Source: Whitmania pigra (lineage: Eukaryota; Annelida; Clitellata; Hirudinida; Haemopidae). From it: DNA of 64,000 nt. The DNA lies in the NCBI GenBank assembly GCA_021613335.1, contig JAJTWR010000398.1, positions 156,001 to 220,000 of the forward strand. The letters run 5' to 3'. Positions 1 through 42,400 of this stretch are shown here, in pieces. The translations under genes were made by a program, and so were the position numbers. The first letter of the stretch is position 1. Each line of letters starts with the position of its first letter. A model generated the notes under the pieces. The model was not told the origin of the DNA. It searched no databases and worked only from the letters and a program-made list of their open reading frames with translations.

Positions 1-631
1 TAAAATATAAAATATGATAAAATAAAACATGCTTTTTGAATTTAGGCTTTGAAACATTAAATGCATCTAGTTATTATCAAATATATTCCCAACAATAATA
101 ATAATATTAATAGTTATAATAATATCACAATCTGTAACAGCAGTAATGGTTCCAGTTTTCTGCACATTCAACATGATTACCATCTCACGTATCATTTCAC
201 GAAAGCTCTGAGGTTTCGCAGATGGATGGGACACTCCATCAAATCCTCCTGCAAGGTGGAATTTAGGATTTGGGGTTGGCGAGGAAGAATGATAAATCAC
301 TTCCTTTGTCTGAACTTTTTCATTGCATCCGTCTCTTTCCCAGCATTCATTGTCTCGTCTGCTACAATTATGGTGCTAACAGCATCATTACATCTGCATT
401 GCTTTTGTATATTTTTAAGAAGAATTATTCTTATTTCTTATATTAGGAACATTATCATCTTTAGAATGCTCTGTATTTATTCTGTATAAATATTCTGTCA
501 CTTATATAACAAAATTATTTGTTATTTATAATAATTTATAAGCTGCAACAAAGTTTCCATTTTCTTTTGTGCTTATTATTATTTTTATTATTATCTGTTC
601 TTATTGACATTGAATTGGTTATAGCTATTAT
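1..631. other. AT-rich non-coding spacer
   Basis: No open frame here has coding character or a recognisable domain. The stretch is AT-rich with short AAT runs (around 100-125 and 575-595). It ends at the left target-site duplication (624-631) of the transposon that follows. Confidence 0.5.
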
Positions 632-1520
632 CAGAGATGGGCACTAACTAAACTTTTTTAGTTAAACTTTAAACTATCAACTAAAACATTTTAGTTAAAC
701 TATTAGTTACAACTGTTTTAAAAAAGTTGTCAGCTAAACTAAAAAAAAAATATAGTTAAACTTTTCTCAACTTTTTTCTGTCAAATTTCTGGCATATTTA
801 TTTCATCAAAATACCAGTGGACAAAATGACTCAATGTCACATATTTTATTTCACGTCAATAAAGCCACAATCAGAAACCAGAATTTATGACATGATAACA
901 TTTGGACTGAAATTTCTTTCTGATTTCAATCTTTATTGAAAAAAAAGTCAGCCTGTCAATGGTTTCGTCAGTCAGTTTGCATCTACGAGCAGTCAACACC
1001 TCTGCCGCTGCACTGAATAATATTTCAACAGCTGCAGAACTTGGAAATATAAAGCTTATTGGTTTGAAAAATTCAATAAAGCTCAAATCTAAACTGTATG
1101 CGTTAAAGAAAATTAGAGCTGGACATAATATTGCCGCAGACCCGTTTATTAAGACAAAATCGGCATCTTGAACTGAAATTCTTACTATCTTGATGGCCTT
1201 TTAACATAACACTATTCATTTTAATATTTACGGACCACTAACGCACCGCAATCAAAATGAGAGGAAAACAGGAAAAAATAACGTGAGCACAAACAATTGT
1301 TAGGTCATTCCAAACTGTAGAAAAATAAGAGAGTATAATTTAAAAAATTTTGAAATTTTAGTAACTAAACTTTTTTAGTTAGACTTTTTAGTTAGTAACT
1401 AAAAAAAATTAGTTAAACTATAATTTTAACTAAACTTTTTAAATTTGGTTAAACTTTTCTTGTAACCAAAAAACAATAGTTAAGGTTGGTAAGTTTTTAG
1501 TTAACTTTTGCCCACCACTG
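632..1520 (-). mobile_element. hAT-superfamily DNA transposon relic, internally deleted
   Basis: The element starts CAGAGATGGGCA and ends TGCCCACCACTG; reversed, the right end reads CAGTGGTGGGCA, an imperfect 12-bp terminal inverted repeat of hAT type. The flanks are gctattat (624-631) and gctgttat (1521-1528), an 8-bp target-site duplication with one mismatch, which is the length expected for hAT elements. Both subterminal regions carry many copies of motifs like AGTTAAACTTTT in both orientations, a common arrangement of transposase binding sites. The interior keeps only the last part of a transposase on the minus strand. At 889 bp it is far shorter than an autonomous element and cannot move by itself. 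Strand is given by the transposase remnant. Confidence 0.85.
871..1086 (-). pseudogene. hAT transposase C-terminal dimerisation-domain fragment
   Basis: A 71-codon open frame contains SSAAVEILFSAAAEVLTARR followed by CKLTDETIDRLTFF. This matches the hAT C-terminal dimerisation signature, usually written SSAAVERLFSAAG...L...R..L. The Arg of VERLF has become Ile. The upstream catalytic RNase-H-like part and the BED zinc finger are missing, so this is a fossil and not a working gene. It lies inside the 632-1520 element, which agrees with that element's end structure. Confidence 0.8.
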
Positions 1521-1998
1521 GCTGTTATTATTATTACATTGGATAACAATATTTCTATACAAATATTAAATTAGTAGAGACAGAAGAAGTTGTGGACCAC
1601 AGCAACAAACATCAAACCAATGGGACAATCGATGATCCAGAACGTCCGAGCAGAACGAAGGACGTACAGGAAAGGACGTCGAAAGGGGAAATCAGACGCG
1701 ACCAATCCACAGTCGGATTGAAGGCTGGTTTCCTAAAGAAATCATCTGTAATTTACGTCGTCGTATTGATCATCATTTTAATCATAATGACATCAGTCAT
1801 CATCAACACTGCTTCAGCAGCATCAGCTCCATGATGACATTCATCAAACCATTGCACTTTTGCAACCTAAACTGTTCACTTTTTATTTGCTTTTCCAAAC
1901 AAATGTGATGTTCTAGCCCTCCATTTGAGGAAGTAAATAATTAATGAATTAACTAACTAATATCATTACCTTCACCTTTTGTGCGTTTTTCGTTCAAG

Positions 1999-4611
1999 GT
2001 GAAGCTCGACTCGGGCAAGATAGTCTTCCTCATAAAACCCGAACAAACTTTGGGTGAAGACCTGAGGAAGGTGAGGGAAAGATCGGATGTCGTGAAGCAT
2101 CTCGTGAGGAGCAGGCTGAAGGAAAATGAACGCCACCAAAAGCACCAACTTTCGGAGGAGAACTGCGACGACGAGGATGAAGATGACAGCATGGAAGCTC
2201 AGGTTGTGTCGATGGTGATGATAATGATTCGATCGACTGGGATTTTATTTTCACTTTCGCGATTCTAATATCATTATTTTATTCATTCGCAATATTACCA
2301 AGGCCAGGTATTAATAAGGTCGACATCATCATCATAATCGCTAGATCTGAATTTCATCGTAACAGGATTCTTCGTCCTTTGATTGCACCTCGACCCCCAG
2401 AACGGCGCTGGGGACGTCGGGCGACCACTCGCAGCATCAGTCGCCCCCCGAAGGAATGATCTGCCTCATCTGCGGTGACAAGAGCACCGGTTACCACTAC
2501 TCTGCCCAGAGTTGCGAGGGATGCAAAGGTTTCTTCAAGAGGACGGTTCAGAAGAACATGACTTATTCTTGTCGGGAAGCCCAGAATTGTGACATCAACA
2601 AGGTTGCTTGACTCTATTGCCTCGACTCGTGGTGTCTGGAGTTTTGGATGGTCATTGATGAATGAATTTGAAGTTGAAAATGATGGCAATTATTGTAAAA
2701 GCCATTTAACTGCAGTGGTAATCTTACTGCAAAAAAATTATTTTGAGACTGGTACATGTAGATACAGCATTTCCAGTTGTTTTTTATTAATGAAAGTCGT
2801 CTTCAAAATTAAAAGTCCGTTGATCTTGTTTCCGACAGATCACCAGGAACAACTGTCAGTTTTGTCGTTTTCAAAAGTGTCTTGAGGTTGGCATGAAGAA
2901 GGAAGGTTGGTCATTTCACTGATATATTGGAGCCTTTATCAGATCCTCATCATCATTACCATCGTCATCATCATCGCCGTCATTACCATCGTCATCACCG
3001 TCGTCATCATCATCGCCATCATTATCATCACCATCATCATTGTCGAAACAGCCGTCCGGGAAGATCGAACTCCTGGAGGGAAGCAGAAGGTGAAAAGACC
3101 GAAGGTCGAAGACTCGGAAGTTCAAATCCTCGAGGATTGCATCAACCAACTGATTCAGGCTCAGCCCGACGTCATGCCTTACCTAACAGGTGCTTTAGAT
3201 GTTATGGGTTTTGAGATTGCAACTTTGTTTAATTACAAAAGCTTTGATGGAGACAGTTGCCAAAATTATCTTCATTAATAAATTAGTCATCATCGATGCT
3301 CATCGTCAGACATTATCATCATCACTACCATTGATGATCGTCAGATTCCTCATCCGACAGTCCCGTGGATAGGTCGAGCATCCTGGAAGTGAACAACCTC
3401 ATGCACTTTGGTTACATGGAGCTGAGACTCATCATCGAGTGGGCCAGGAGAGTACCGGGTCAGCTGTGGTTTTGAACCGAGGGAGCTTTTGGCAATGGGG
3501 GGGTGTTTACAAGAGTTTACAAGTTTTGGGTGGAGGTGAAGGGATCTTAACGGTGTGATCGTGTTAGCTGGGGTACCTTCGGAATCTTTGAGTGGCTTGC
3601 ATGTTGTTTTCAATTGGCAATGCTTTGAGGATTTGAATTTTCATGGCATGATACTTTTGAATATTTAATGTGCATTATTCAGGATATATTTGAATATTTA
3701 ATTTTTATTGTTCACAGCTGATTGTTTAATTTATATCATTTGTGGTACTTTTGAATATTTAAAGGCTTTGGAAATCTGGTGCTACAAGATCAAATTGCTT
3801 TGCTCAAATCTTCCTTCATGGAGCTCAACGTTTTGAGGCTCGCATTCAGGTTAGAACAACTGATCGTCACCATCAGCATGACCACTGTAACCCACTTTGA
3901 TACCACTGTCATTGCCATTATCGTCACTTTGTTTACTTGTAAACACTTATATAAATAAATGACTTATTTTCTGGTAGACGATATCTAGAGAATGCAAGTA
4001 TACTTTGTTGATTAGTTGGTTTTTAACTCCTTCAATCAACTAGACAATCAATTTAACCTCCACTTTAGGTCGCTGAGCTGTGAGGGCTCAGTCAAGTTCA
4101 CAGAAGGCTTGGAAATTCCCCTGGACAAGTGCTCGAGCATGGGTCTGGGCCAAGACCTCATAAAGTTTACGCTAGAGTTCATTTCGAGGCTGCGATTCAC
4201 CAACATCGACTCGACCGAGTTTGCCATCTTGAACGCCGTGGTCCTGACTTACCCGGGTGAGGGGGGCGACTTTGTATGACTTTGGGGGACTTTGTTCGAG
4301 TCAGCTACTTTTGGTGCTGTTTGTTGATAGATGGATGCTTGCATTTATAAACACGACTCCTTCGTTCAGATGCGACCGGACTGGTTGACAAGAAGTCCGT
4401 AACCAGCCTACAGACTCGGATGCTCGACTGCCTCCAGCATTATGCAGCCACCCGCTACCCCAGGGAACCCCGGCGCTATGGCAGGCTGTTGCTGCGACTG
4501 CCATCTCTCAGGATGATATCTGCCAGGGCGGCCGAAATGTTTCTCAGTTTGTCACTCGAAGGCAACGTAAAGATGAACGCTTTGGTACTGGAGATGATGG
4601 ACAAGGTATGA
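1999..4611 (+). CDS. Orphan nuclear receptor (C4 zinc-finger DBD plus ligand-binding domain)
   Basis: Ligand-type transcription factor acting in the nucleus. Exons inferred from splice signals and phase: 1999-2202 (acidic N-terminal segment), 2366-2602, 2839-2905, 3052-3189, 3345-3458, 3765-3849, 4069-4256, 4370-4611. The second starts [13 protein letters not shown] and holds the first zinc finger with P-box CEGCKG. The third holds the second finger, [15 protein letters not shown]. The fourth adds a T-box-like [11 protein letters not shown]. The ligand-binding domain follows, with the signature [16 protein letters not shown] and a late helix [21 protein letters not shown] near the end suits an AF-2 helix. 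The stop could instead be read through a donor at 4606 (AAG/GTATGA). Upstream exons, including the start codon, are not resolved. The T-box recalls NR6 (HR4/GCNF) and the ligand-binding domain recalls RXR/HNF4, so I do not assign a subfamily. Sure of the family, unsure of the 5' end. Confidence 0.88.
2945..3047 (+). repeat. Imperfect ATC/GTC trinucleotide repeat filling an intron
   Basis: Runs of cat, cgt and atc units fill most of the intron (2906-3051) between the second-zinc-finger exon and the T-box exon. They end only a few bases before the acceptor AG at 3050-3051, so the repeat itself must supply the pyrimidines and branch region. Confidence 0.85.
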
Positions 4612-6997
4612 CGGAGACGGGTTGTGGTCGTCTTACGGACACGGGTCGGTTCGACGTGGCGAAGGTTATTTTAACCCTGGCACTTTGTCCTTTCAGACTT
4701 GTAAACCTTGAAGGTCACAGAGAGTTGTGAACATCTCTCTTTTGATTTTGTTGTTATTTTAAATGTGGACAGAGCAGATATTGTTTAAAATAGCACTGTA
4801 CCGTAATGTCGTTGTAATGTCACGTTGTTTTTTTGTTTTTCAAATGTCATAATCTGAGCAGAAATCAGCACTGCTACGATTGCCCAGAGTTCGCCATCCC
4901 CTCGTCTCTGATTGGTTGTGCTAATTTGTGTCATGTTGGCTGAGGGGGGGCTTTGTTTTGTGTCGATCGCCAGTACCCCGTCACCCCTACAGTCATACAA
5001 ACATGTCGCCAAACTTTTGTTGAGTTGTATTGTGATTCATATTCGTTTGAGATGGTTTTTGTGGGTAATTTGTTTTTTTCTATTGTCATAATTTTGAAAA
5101 TGGATTTTGATATTTTGTAACATTAAGACATTTTTGATGACAATCGCTTCTCTTTGAATCGACCAATGAATAACCAAGCAAGTGGCACGACCCTTTCGGT
5201 TTAACTAACTTATTAATGGTATGCAGTAACCAATCATGCCTCAAACTAGCTGCGTTTGCCAACTTAGATGAATTGAGATGGGATGCTATTCGTAAAAGTT
5301 ACCTATCGCCTAAAGGAATTTTCGATTTATTTACACTCATGATCACTCGCGACCAGTCAATCGAATTTGTCTTTACTTGGAAATATTTTATACCAAATAA
5401 GCGCTGGATTTTGCGGGTATGTTCCACCATCCTAATTTTCTATGATAGGCGGAGTCAAAACACTCGTTACAATTCATTCTAAATTCAAGTAAATTGTTAT
5501 CTAACAACGCGCTATGATTTCGCCATCCAAGCTAGGCTCCGTTTCGACTAGCGTCAAACAACATTGTTATATGTATTACGTCTACAGATTCCAAGCAAGC
5601 GTCGCAAACTATAGGCGCGTTTTCAATTAACAACGAATAAAATAAAATAAAAATTTCTTTCCAACCGAAGTAAAATGATTAAATGAGTAAAATAAACAAA
5701 TGGATTCAAAACCGAACTTTCTTTTTTAGGAAGGCGCTGACAAGAAGCAAGCCACGCACGCAAGGTCCACAAAAATGAAAAGTGCACACGCAATGAACAT
5801 TGGGAATCAAATTCGAGTCGAAAACACAAATCTTAATTTCCTAATCCTTGTTACTGTAATTAACGGTTGAACACCTCATTCTTGGCCATAATGATAAGAT
5901 CCATATTCTTATCATGACCTGAGAGAAATGAGAATTAGCAGTAGTGAGTTGACAACTGATAGAAACATCTTAATGAAATTTTGCTGTTTAATAAATACCA
6001 TCAACTTTCAACGAACTTTATTAGCCATTACGATGATGATGATGGCGACGACGGTGATTATGACGATGACGATTGTATCAATAGCACCAGCGACAACTAC
6101 TGAATTAAACTAAATCGAAACTGAAATACGATCCCTCACTAGTTGGCAAGCAAGTTACAAGGAGAATCATGTCTGCTTTTATGAATATCTGAGAACAGGT
6201 ATTACCTGAATCTAAGCTGTACACCTGATCGACAAGCATTAGAATTATCAAGTCGGAGGTTAGCGACGATTGTGATCTTACTTACTAATGGGGGAGGAAA
6301 TGGCCATTGCCCTCTGACCTTTGGCGAGGCAAAAAAAGACTCATCAGGTTAGGTTGAGCAAGAGTTTGCCCATTTGGGAAAAGCTGGAATGACATCTTTG
6401 CTGATTGGGCTTTTGAATTTTCATCAGTCATTCATGTTGACAGAAAGGTATTAAAAAGTAAGATGTTTTAGATCATCTGTTGGATCGATTTCATGGTTCA
6501 GTGAATTCATCCCTCTTTCTTTATAAGCTTCCAACTTCTTCTGTTAATCACTTAGCTTTTTGATTAAAAGTTAAAAAAGATTTCATAATAACGAAAAATA
6601 AACATATTTTAACCGTCGAAAAAAGTTGTTTTTAAATAATAAAATATTTACAGGAGACGTTCTTCAAAGAGAAACGAAAAACCCGAAAATTAAATAATTA
6701 AAATAATTTTAATGATTCATAAATATTAAATAATACTTGCATTTGGAGAACGCAATTCCTGTAAGAAATTTACATCAACTTCGTAAACGATGCTTTGTTA
6801 TGAAGACGTCGAAAGAGTACGAACGTAACAGAGGCACATACAAACAAACAAACAAACGGGCGGTCAAGAAAAGACAACGACATTAGAGAGGGGCAGACAA
6901 ACAGAGACAAAGAGATAATGAGGGAGAGAGAGATAGATAGAGAGAAAGAGAAATAATCCAGAAGGTAGCACCCAGCTAAAGTTCAAAGTTCAGGTCC
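4612..6997. other. Spacer between the nuclear receptor and sacsin genes
   Basis: I see no conserved coding exon on either strand. Open frames around 4785-5012 and 5216-5482 have no domain, no splice context and AT-driven composition. The stretch holds the 3' regions of two convergent genes (receptor on plus, sacsin on minus). Small simple repeats occur near the right end: (CAAA)n at 6840-6857 and GA-rich sequence at 6895-6955. Confidence 0.5.
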
Positions 6998-35990
<28,993 letters not shown>

Positions 35991-38496
35991 AACTTCAACA
36001 GCCCAATGATCGATTATTGTTTCGAATGTTTGCGTAACTCCGATCACAAAGATTTTCCTAGGATGTTGAGCTTCGAAGAAAAGTGACGAATAACAATCTC
36101 AGGTTGCAAAAACGTCAGGAAGGTGCACGTATACCCTTTGAACTCGAAATATTTCGGTTCTATCAGACAGCTTCTTATCGATTGAAAACCAACCGAAGAA
36201 ACTTCAAAAGAAAGTTCAATCAACTCTACAAACGGACTTTACTCTCCTTCTCAGTGGAAGCTTCGAGAAGTCAAGCCCTTTAGAAGGAAAAACAAATGTA
36301 CAAACAATTGATTGCTCTAACCTAGTCAGGAACATGCAGATTTAATGAACCATCTGTACATCTTGCCAGTACAAACGTAGTGTACATCTTGGGCGTGACA
36401 AGTTAAAATCTTACGCTCAAAGTGGCTTTGAGTAAATTTTAAAAATAATACGTTGTGTACGTCGAGTTGGAACCCGTAAGGTAAATTATCTCTTAATTTA
36501 AAAAATACATATTCAAACACGGGAGAATTATTTTCTTAAAAACAACAAGGTTTCGTGGTTATAAGGTGTTCTTGTGAAATGATCAGGCGAAACTCAGCGG
36601 TGACATGAGATTACAACGCCGTCCTTTTTGTCCCCTGCCATCATCGGACACACGTCACGTCTTTCAACTTTCCAAGTTCTTTGAAGGATCGAAGGATATT
36701 GGAAGATATGTACATTCAATTTACTAAATTCTAGCAAAAAAGTGAGATAGAAATCCAGTAATAAACTATTTAAAAATTAAAATAATACTGTTATGAGGGT
36801 GTAGGACTAAAATATAACTTCTATATTCGTTTTTATTCTTCTCGAATGATATGGAGAAAGAAAGAATTAAAAGTTGCCGTAGATGTCCAGAGGCTAGAGA
36901 GGGGAAAAGGACGTCAGCTAATGTTAAAAGGAGGGGAGGACATTTAATAATTAATAAAAATTTGACAATAAAATAAGTTACCCCCAAAGTGTCCTCTGGG
37001 CAATTATCCAATTAGTGGGAGCTTAAGTTGAGAAATAAAATAGAAATTTATAGTTTGAATGACTACAAGGAAGGAATGTCTATAAGTCAACAGCAGGAAC
37101 TTCTAACAAAAGAGAATCTAATAGACTTTTGCAATTCAAAAATATCGTAGAAAAAAAAGTTATATTCATAACTCACAATGGTGAACATGTGACGTTGAAA
37201 ATTTCCGAGGTAGCAAGCCAATAAAGAACGAATTACGAGTATAATGTCGCATTTGTATGGTTTAACTGGCTTGTAATTTCCCATGGTCACGGTGATGATA
37301 ATGATGCTCGGGATGATAAATCTTATCAAACAGGTATGCAGAAAACAGGTGTTGCCTATTACCGGTTGAGAGTAGAGTAAAACTTGTACAAGTCAATATA
37401 GGGGGTCTTATCTCTTCGCGAAGTGTCTGAGGAGCCGTATATTGGGCTATTGTAGAGAAGTAGTATTCAGTAATATATTGTACGAGTTGAAGCGAAAAGT
37501 TGATATCTATTGATTGATTTTTGTGTTTAAATTAAAAATGAAATATCAAGAGCTCTTATGGAATACAGTAATGCAATAATGCAGTGAAATGAGAATCTTT
37601 ACGATACATCAATTAGACAAACTATTACATAACATTGGATACAAAAATATCGCTCACATCGTCTTTTAGAACATTCTTTGCGACTGACAAGTTACAATCA
37701 AAACAATGAGTACGTTGGTGTTGGTTTGCATTCATCGATTATTATTATTATTATTACTACCTCATAAAGTCATACGTACTCCTACGCCAATTTTTAGTTC
37801 GTCGTTGTACGGTTTAACGCGTGCACAACGAAATGAAAAATGTATATAACATTCTGATAATATTTGTAACATATGAAAATACTAATTTTCATTCCTAAAA
37901 CAATATGTAATTTATTTGGACAACTGATAACCAAAAGATAGTTTAAGCAAAATATGTGCAGCAGTTCAGCGATAAAAGTCTCTGCACATCCCTTAACCAA
38001 TAAAACGTAAACGAAGTGAGGTAAACAAACAGATGATTCGTAGAATACCTACTTCCGCTCCACCTGTACGGCTTATTATTTATTTTTCAGATCTTCTCCT
38101 GTCGAGGACAAATCTAGCTAATTAATATTCGTAATTAATCATCGAATTGATATCCGGTAGTAACGGCTAAATATAGAAGTGCATCGAGAGCAAAGCAAAT
38201 TAAAGAATAAAAATTAAAGAATATCACTCGACGTAGTTGAGGCTACCGACCTAAACCTGAATGTTTCGCATTATGAAAGATGCGTTTGATTGATTGGCCA
38301 GCTGAAATAAAAAACTCAGCAACTCAGTTTGTAGCAGCAGCAGCTTGATTCTTAGTCACGAGATGAACGGGAAAAAATTATCAGAAACAGAATGGCTATT
38401 TCTGTCCGGTTGAACGTTTTCAGACGATTTCACCATGATTGGTGATATTGAAAAAAATATGACGTCAAAAAACTTGCTTATCAATACTCTACCATT

Positions 38497-38558
<62 letters not shown>

Positions 38559-38594
38559 TCATCATCATCATCATCGTCATCATCATCATCATCA
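38497..38594 (+). repeat. (ATC)n microsatellite
   Basis: About 32 ATC units with one TCC slip and one GTC variant. Confidence 0.96.
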
Positions 38595-39077
38595 CGGGAA
38601 ATAAGAAACCACCCATATTGGGGCAGAAGGTAATGAGCAAATACCTTTAGTAACCAAATAAGTTGTAAAACAATTAACCAAATATTGATTAAATAAATAA
38701 GTCCTTGAATCGTGTAGCGTTGAAGTGCTGTTATTATAGAGTAACTGACGATAATATGGGACTGAGCCAAGATGATGGTAATGATGATGATGATGAAGCA
38801 ATACGACGATGTCATACAACAACGCCCACGTAATCTAGGTAGAAGTTCTCACGTACAACAAGCAAACACCAATCACTCACTCACTCAATCAATCAATCAA
38901 TCAATCCATCAAATGTATTACTTTCTATTTTTTTTATTGATGGCTCTTCGAATGGCATTTATAATTATTTATAATCAGAACTTTGACAACCAGCGAGTAT
39001 TTTATCATTATTTTCTTTTTATTCGGCTTATTAGCTGGTAAAAGATGAATTCCGATCACTGCCAGTGCTATTTTTAC

Positions 39078-39093
39078 TTTATTATTATTATTA

Positions 39094-39157
<64 letters not shown>

Positions 39158-39198
39158 CATCATCATCATCATCGTCATTGTCATCATTATCATCATCG
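39078..39198 (+). repeat. Compound (ATT)n-(ATC)n microsatellite
   Basis: Around 26 ATT units pass directly into ATC/GTC units, showing how one array type can seed the other by point change. Confidence 0.95.
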
Positions 39199-39352
39199 TT
39201 CTGTTTGAACAGCAGCTACAACAGCAATGGACACATTAATGGCTTCAACGAGTAACAACAATAACGACATGTTGTAACATCTTTGTGGAGTGGATATCGA
39301 CATCGATATACGATAAAATTAGATAACTAAAGACACAGCTCATGTCTCCTTG

Positions 39353-39410
39353 TATTAATATATAATAATATATTATATTATATTAATATATAATAATATA
39401 TAATATATTA
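39353..39410 (+). repeat. AT-only tandem and palindromic repeat
   Basis: Two tandem copies of a unit starting TATTAATATATAATAATATA, made of A and T only and largely self-complementary. It could extrude a cruciform; no function is evident. Confidence 0.8.
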
Positions 39411-42400
39411 GTTCAACTTCAGTGTCTCTTACTTTTTCTGTGCTTACTAGTTTCCGTTATTGACACTATTTTTAGTAATTCAGAAACAACTTATGTAAAC
39501 TATATTAAATGTAATTATATAATAGGTTATTTATTATGCAATAATGCAATCCAAGGTCAAATAAGATCAGAAAGCAACAAATACAATGCTGAAGTATGTT
39601 CAGAAAGCAACAATACAATCCAAGGTGAGAAGCATCAGATGGATCGGCAGCTGGGAGTAATAAAGGTGAACAAAATTCTTGCTGCCGTCTTCCATCTGTC
39701 ATCTCCAGCCTTGAAAATGCATGTTTTCCATAATTACGGAAAACCACAAACATTTCCAAAGAACTGTATTCGCTTGTTGGAAACAAAGCTCACGTATCAC
39801 CTCATCAAATCTGTACTCATCTGACAATGCATAGTCATCACCACTACTAGTAATAATAATAACAACAGCAGTAATAAGTTAAAATGCTTAAATAATAATG
39901 TTAATAATAATAATCATGTGTTGAGATTTGACGTTACTAGTAGTGGTGGTGAAATTGCTATTATTATTGTTATTGCTATTACTATTATTGTTATCATCAT
40001 TATTGTTGTTACTATTATTATTGTTATTTAAATTATTGAAGTGAACGACAAAGACACGTTTAGCATGAAAAGGTCCTTTCTTTCCTTTGAATGTAAACAT
40101 TCCAAAGCTGGCTTCATTGTCGGATATAGCTGTAAAGTCAAGAAATACTTGACACGATGAGACACAAACCACGAATGGAGTCACAAATATTTAGTTTCGT
40201 GTGGTAACTATAATGGTATGTTTATATCCCACAAGGTCACATCAATGCACGGTGAACTACTGCAATCGGCATCAATGCTTTTTGAATGTATATCATGCAT
40301 GATAACAATAGCTCAAAGAAAGCTAACACCGATAAGATTGAAAATATGAATTCAGGAATGAATGCATGCACATGAAGTCATACGCATTGCCGTGTCATAA
40401 GCGTGTAGTGGCCTGAAAAAGAAACGAGGTTTCAGTAGACGAATGTTCATAGATCGCCAGGTTGTCAAACAATGTTGCATCAAGGGACTGACAAAGCAGA
40501 TGGTGATTACAGATGGTTAAAACGGTACAGGTGGTCCGTACAGGTGCTAGAAGAACTGGATTTATCAATGTCGACGTCATCGCATCGGTTGTGGGAACTA
40601 GTCGCTTATAAAGTAGCCAATGGTTAATGGTAATTATAGCTAACGATAACAGTTTATGATAACAGATAAAGAGAGTGATAACATTATTGGGGAAACATAT
40701 TTGTTCCGCACCAATGCCTCAGTGCATTTCTTATTATACTGTAACATAATTAAATAACTGTTTATTAGAAATCGGAATTACATTATGAATTAATATTAAC
40801 CTTTATATTGTCATTAATCATCATTTTAATTCAAGCACGAGCAAAAACAATCTCCTAATTGCCCAATCTAAAACTATTTCCACATTTCTAGTCGCCAAGG
40901 CGACTTTCGATTGCATCAACCTCAAGCTACCACAACCACCACTATCACTATCACCACTAGTACTACTACTACTACTACACTATCACTACCATAATCGTGA
41001 CTAATGGCAGCAATGTATATCGAGTGCAGCATTTCGGCCGAACCCGACTGGAACGAAAGATGATGAGAGACACGCATAATTGGTCCTTGGACTCTTCCTA
41101 ATTACAGCTTACCGACTCAAAATTGAGACTCAGCGGCACATAGGTGAGTGAGTGAACGTTAATCGTACGAATAACATCATCTTTACCTCTAGCGTCATCA
41201 CTCTCACCTCTTAGCATGCATACCAACCATGATCAACTCATCTACTCACAGGTGATCGGTAAGATCTAGGTCAGCATGAATCAATGAGAGCAGGAGGCGT
41301 AGTAAATTCACCTGGGGCGAAAGTTCGGAGGGCGAGATAGTGAAAGGCCGAGTGAGGGACGCATTGGAAAAAGTAGGTCATGAGGAAATGAGAGGAAGTC
41401 CGAAGTGCTTATGAAACATTTGCTGTCTGATAAAACGGTGATGATGAGGCTATTCCGTCTGCTAGACTTTATTCATTTCTGCTCATATCCATCCATCCAT
41501 CCCTCAGGTCTGTTTGTTCATCTGCTCTTCCAAGCTCATTCATTCATTCATTTATTGATTCCCATTCATGAAGGGTTCACTTTATCTGCAGAAGATTCGT
41601 TAGAAATAAATCAAATCCTACTTCAACAGCAGCTATGTAGTCAGTTTCGTTTCTTATGACATTCGAGCATTCATTCATTCATTCATTCGTTCGTTCGTTC
41701 AGCATGAACGCATTGATCGCTCTTCGCGTTTCTTCAAAACCAATCAGTCGATGCAACCATTCCAATGCCTTTCCAACCATCCCAGTAACTCTTCCATTCT
41801 CCAATACATTGAATGTTCTGCTATCCATTCACCCGGTCATTCATTAATCTATCCATCTACCCATCAATTAATTCACTTAAATAAGTAGTCAAGTCATCCA
41901 TCCCAGTGGATATTTATCTTCATCATCTATCAGTCTGCTCATCCTCATACCCATCAACATCCAGTTCATTAACCGTCCATCCATTCATTCATCCATCCGT
42001 CCATCCTCTTAATTTGGAAGATAAATCAACTCACCTCTGAAAGTGCTGCTCCTCGACATTTGAACCGTTGACCTTTAGACCTTGAAATAATAATTCGGGT
42101 CAAATAGGTCGAATATTGTCCTTGAACTTTGTGCAAATGGTCACCAGTTGAGTTGGAGTCTGATCGGGACACAAGGTAGTTCTCGAGGTAGAGAATTTCT
42201 GGTAAGGGGCAATTCCCCAGAATTTAAAAATAGAACGACAGCAACAACAATAACAAAAACTAGTCCGAAGCTAACAACTTATAAAAGCAGTATAAACAGT
42301 ACAAATATCTATTTCAAATAATGGCGCGTGGCTCAGAAATAGCTCCATTGACATAAAACAGGGATGGCATTTGATTGGCTGTTTGGTAAAAAAAAACGAG

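Noticed and set aside
1592..1834. 80-codon frame upstream of the nuclear receptor, possible N-terminal exon
   Set aside because: No ATG, and its best donor (after 1727) ends in a phase that does not match the next exon at 1999. It may be real but cannot be supported.
3437..3520. B-box-like GGTTCAAAACC on minus near a receptor exon
   Set aside because: Lacks an A box at the right spacing and overlaps the exon/intron border; no similarity to the two SINE families.
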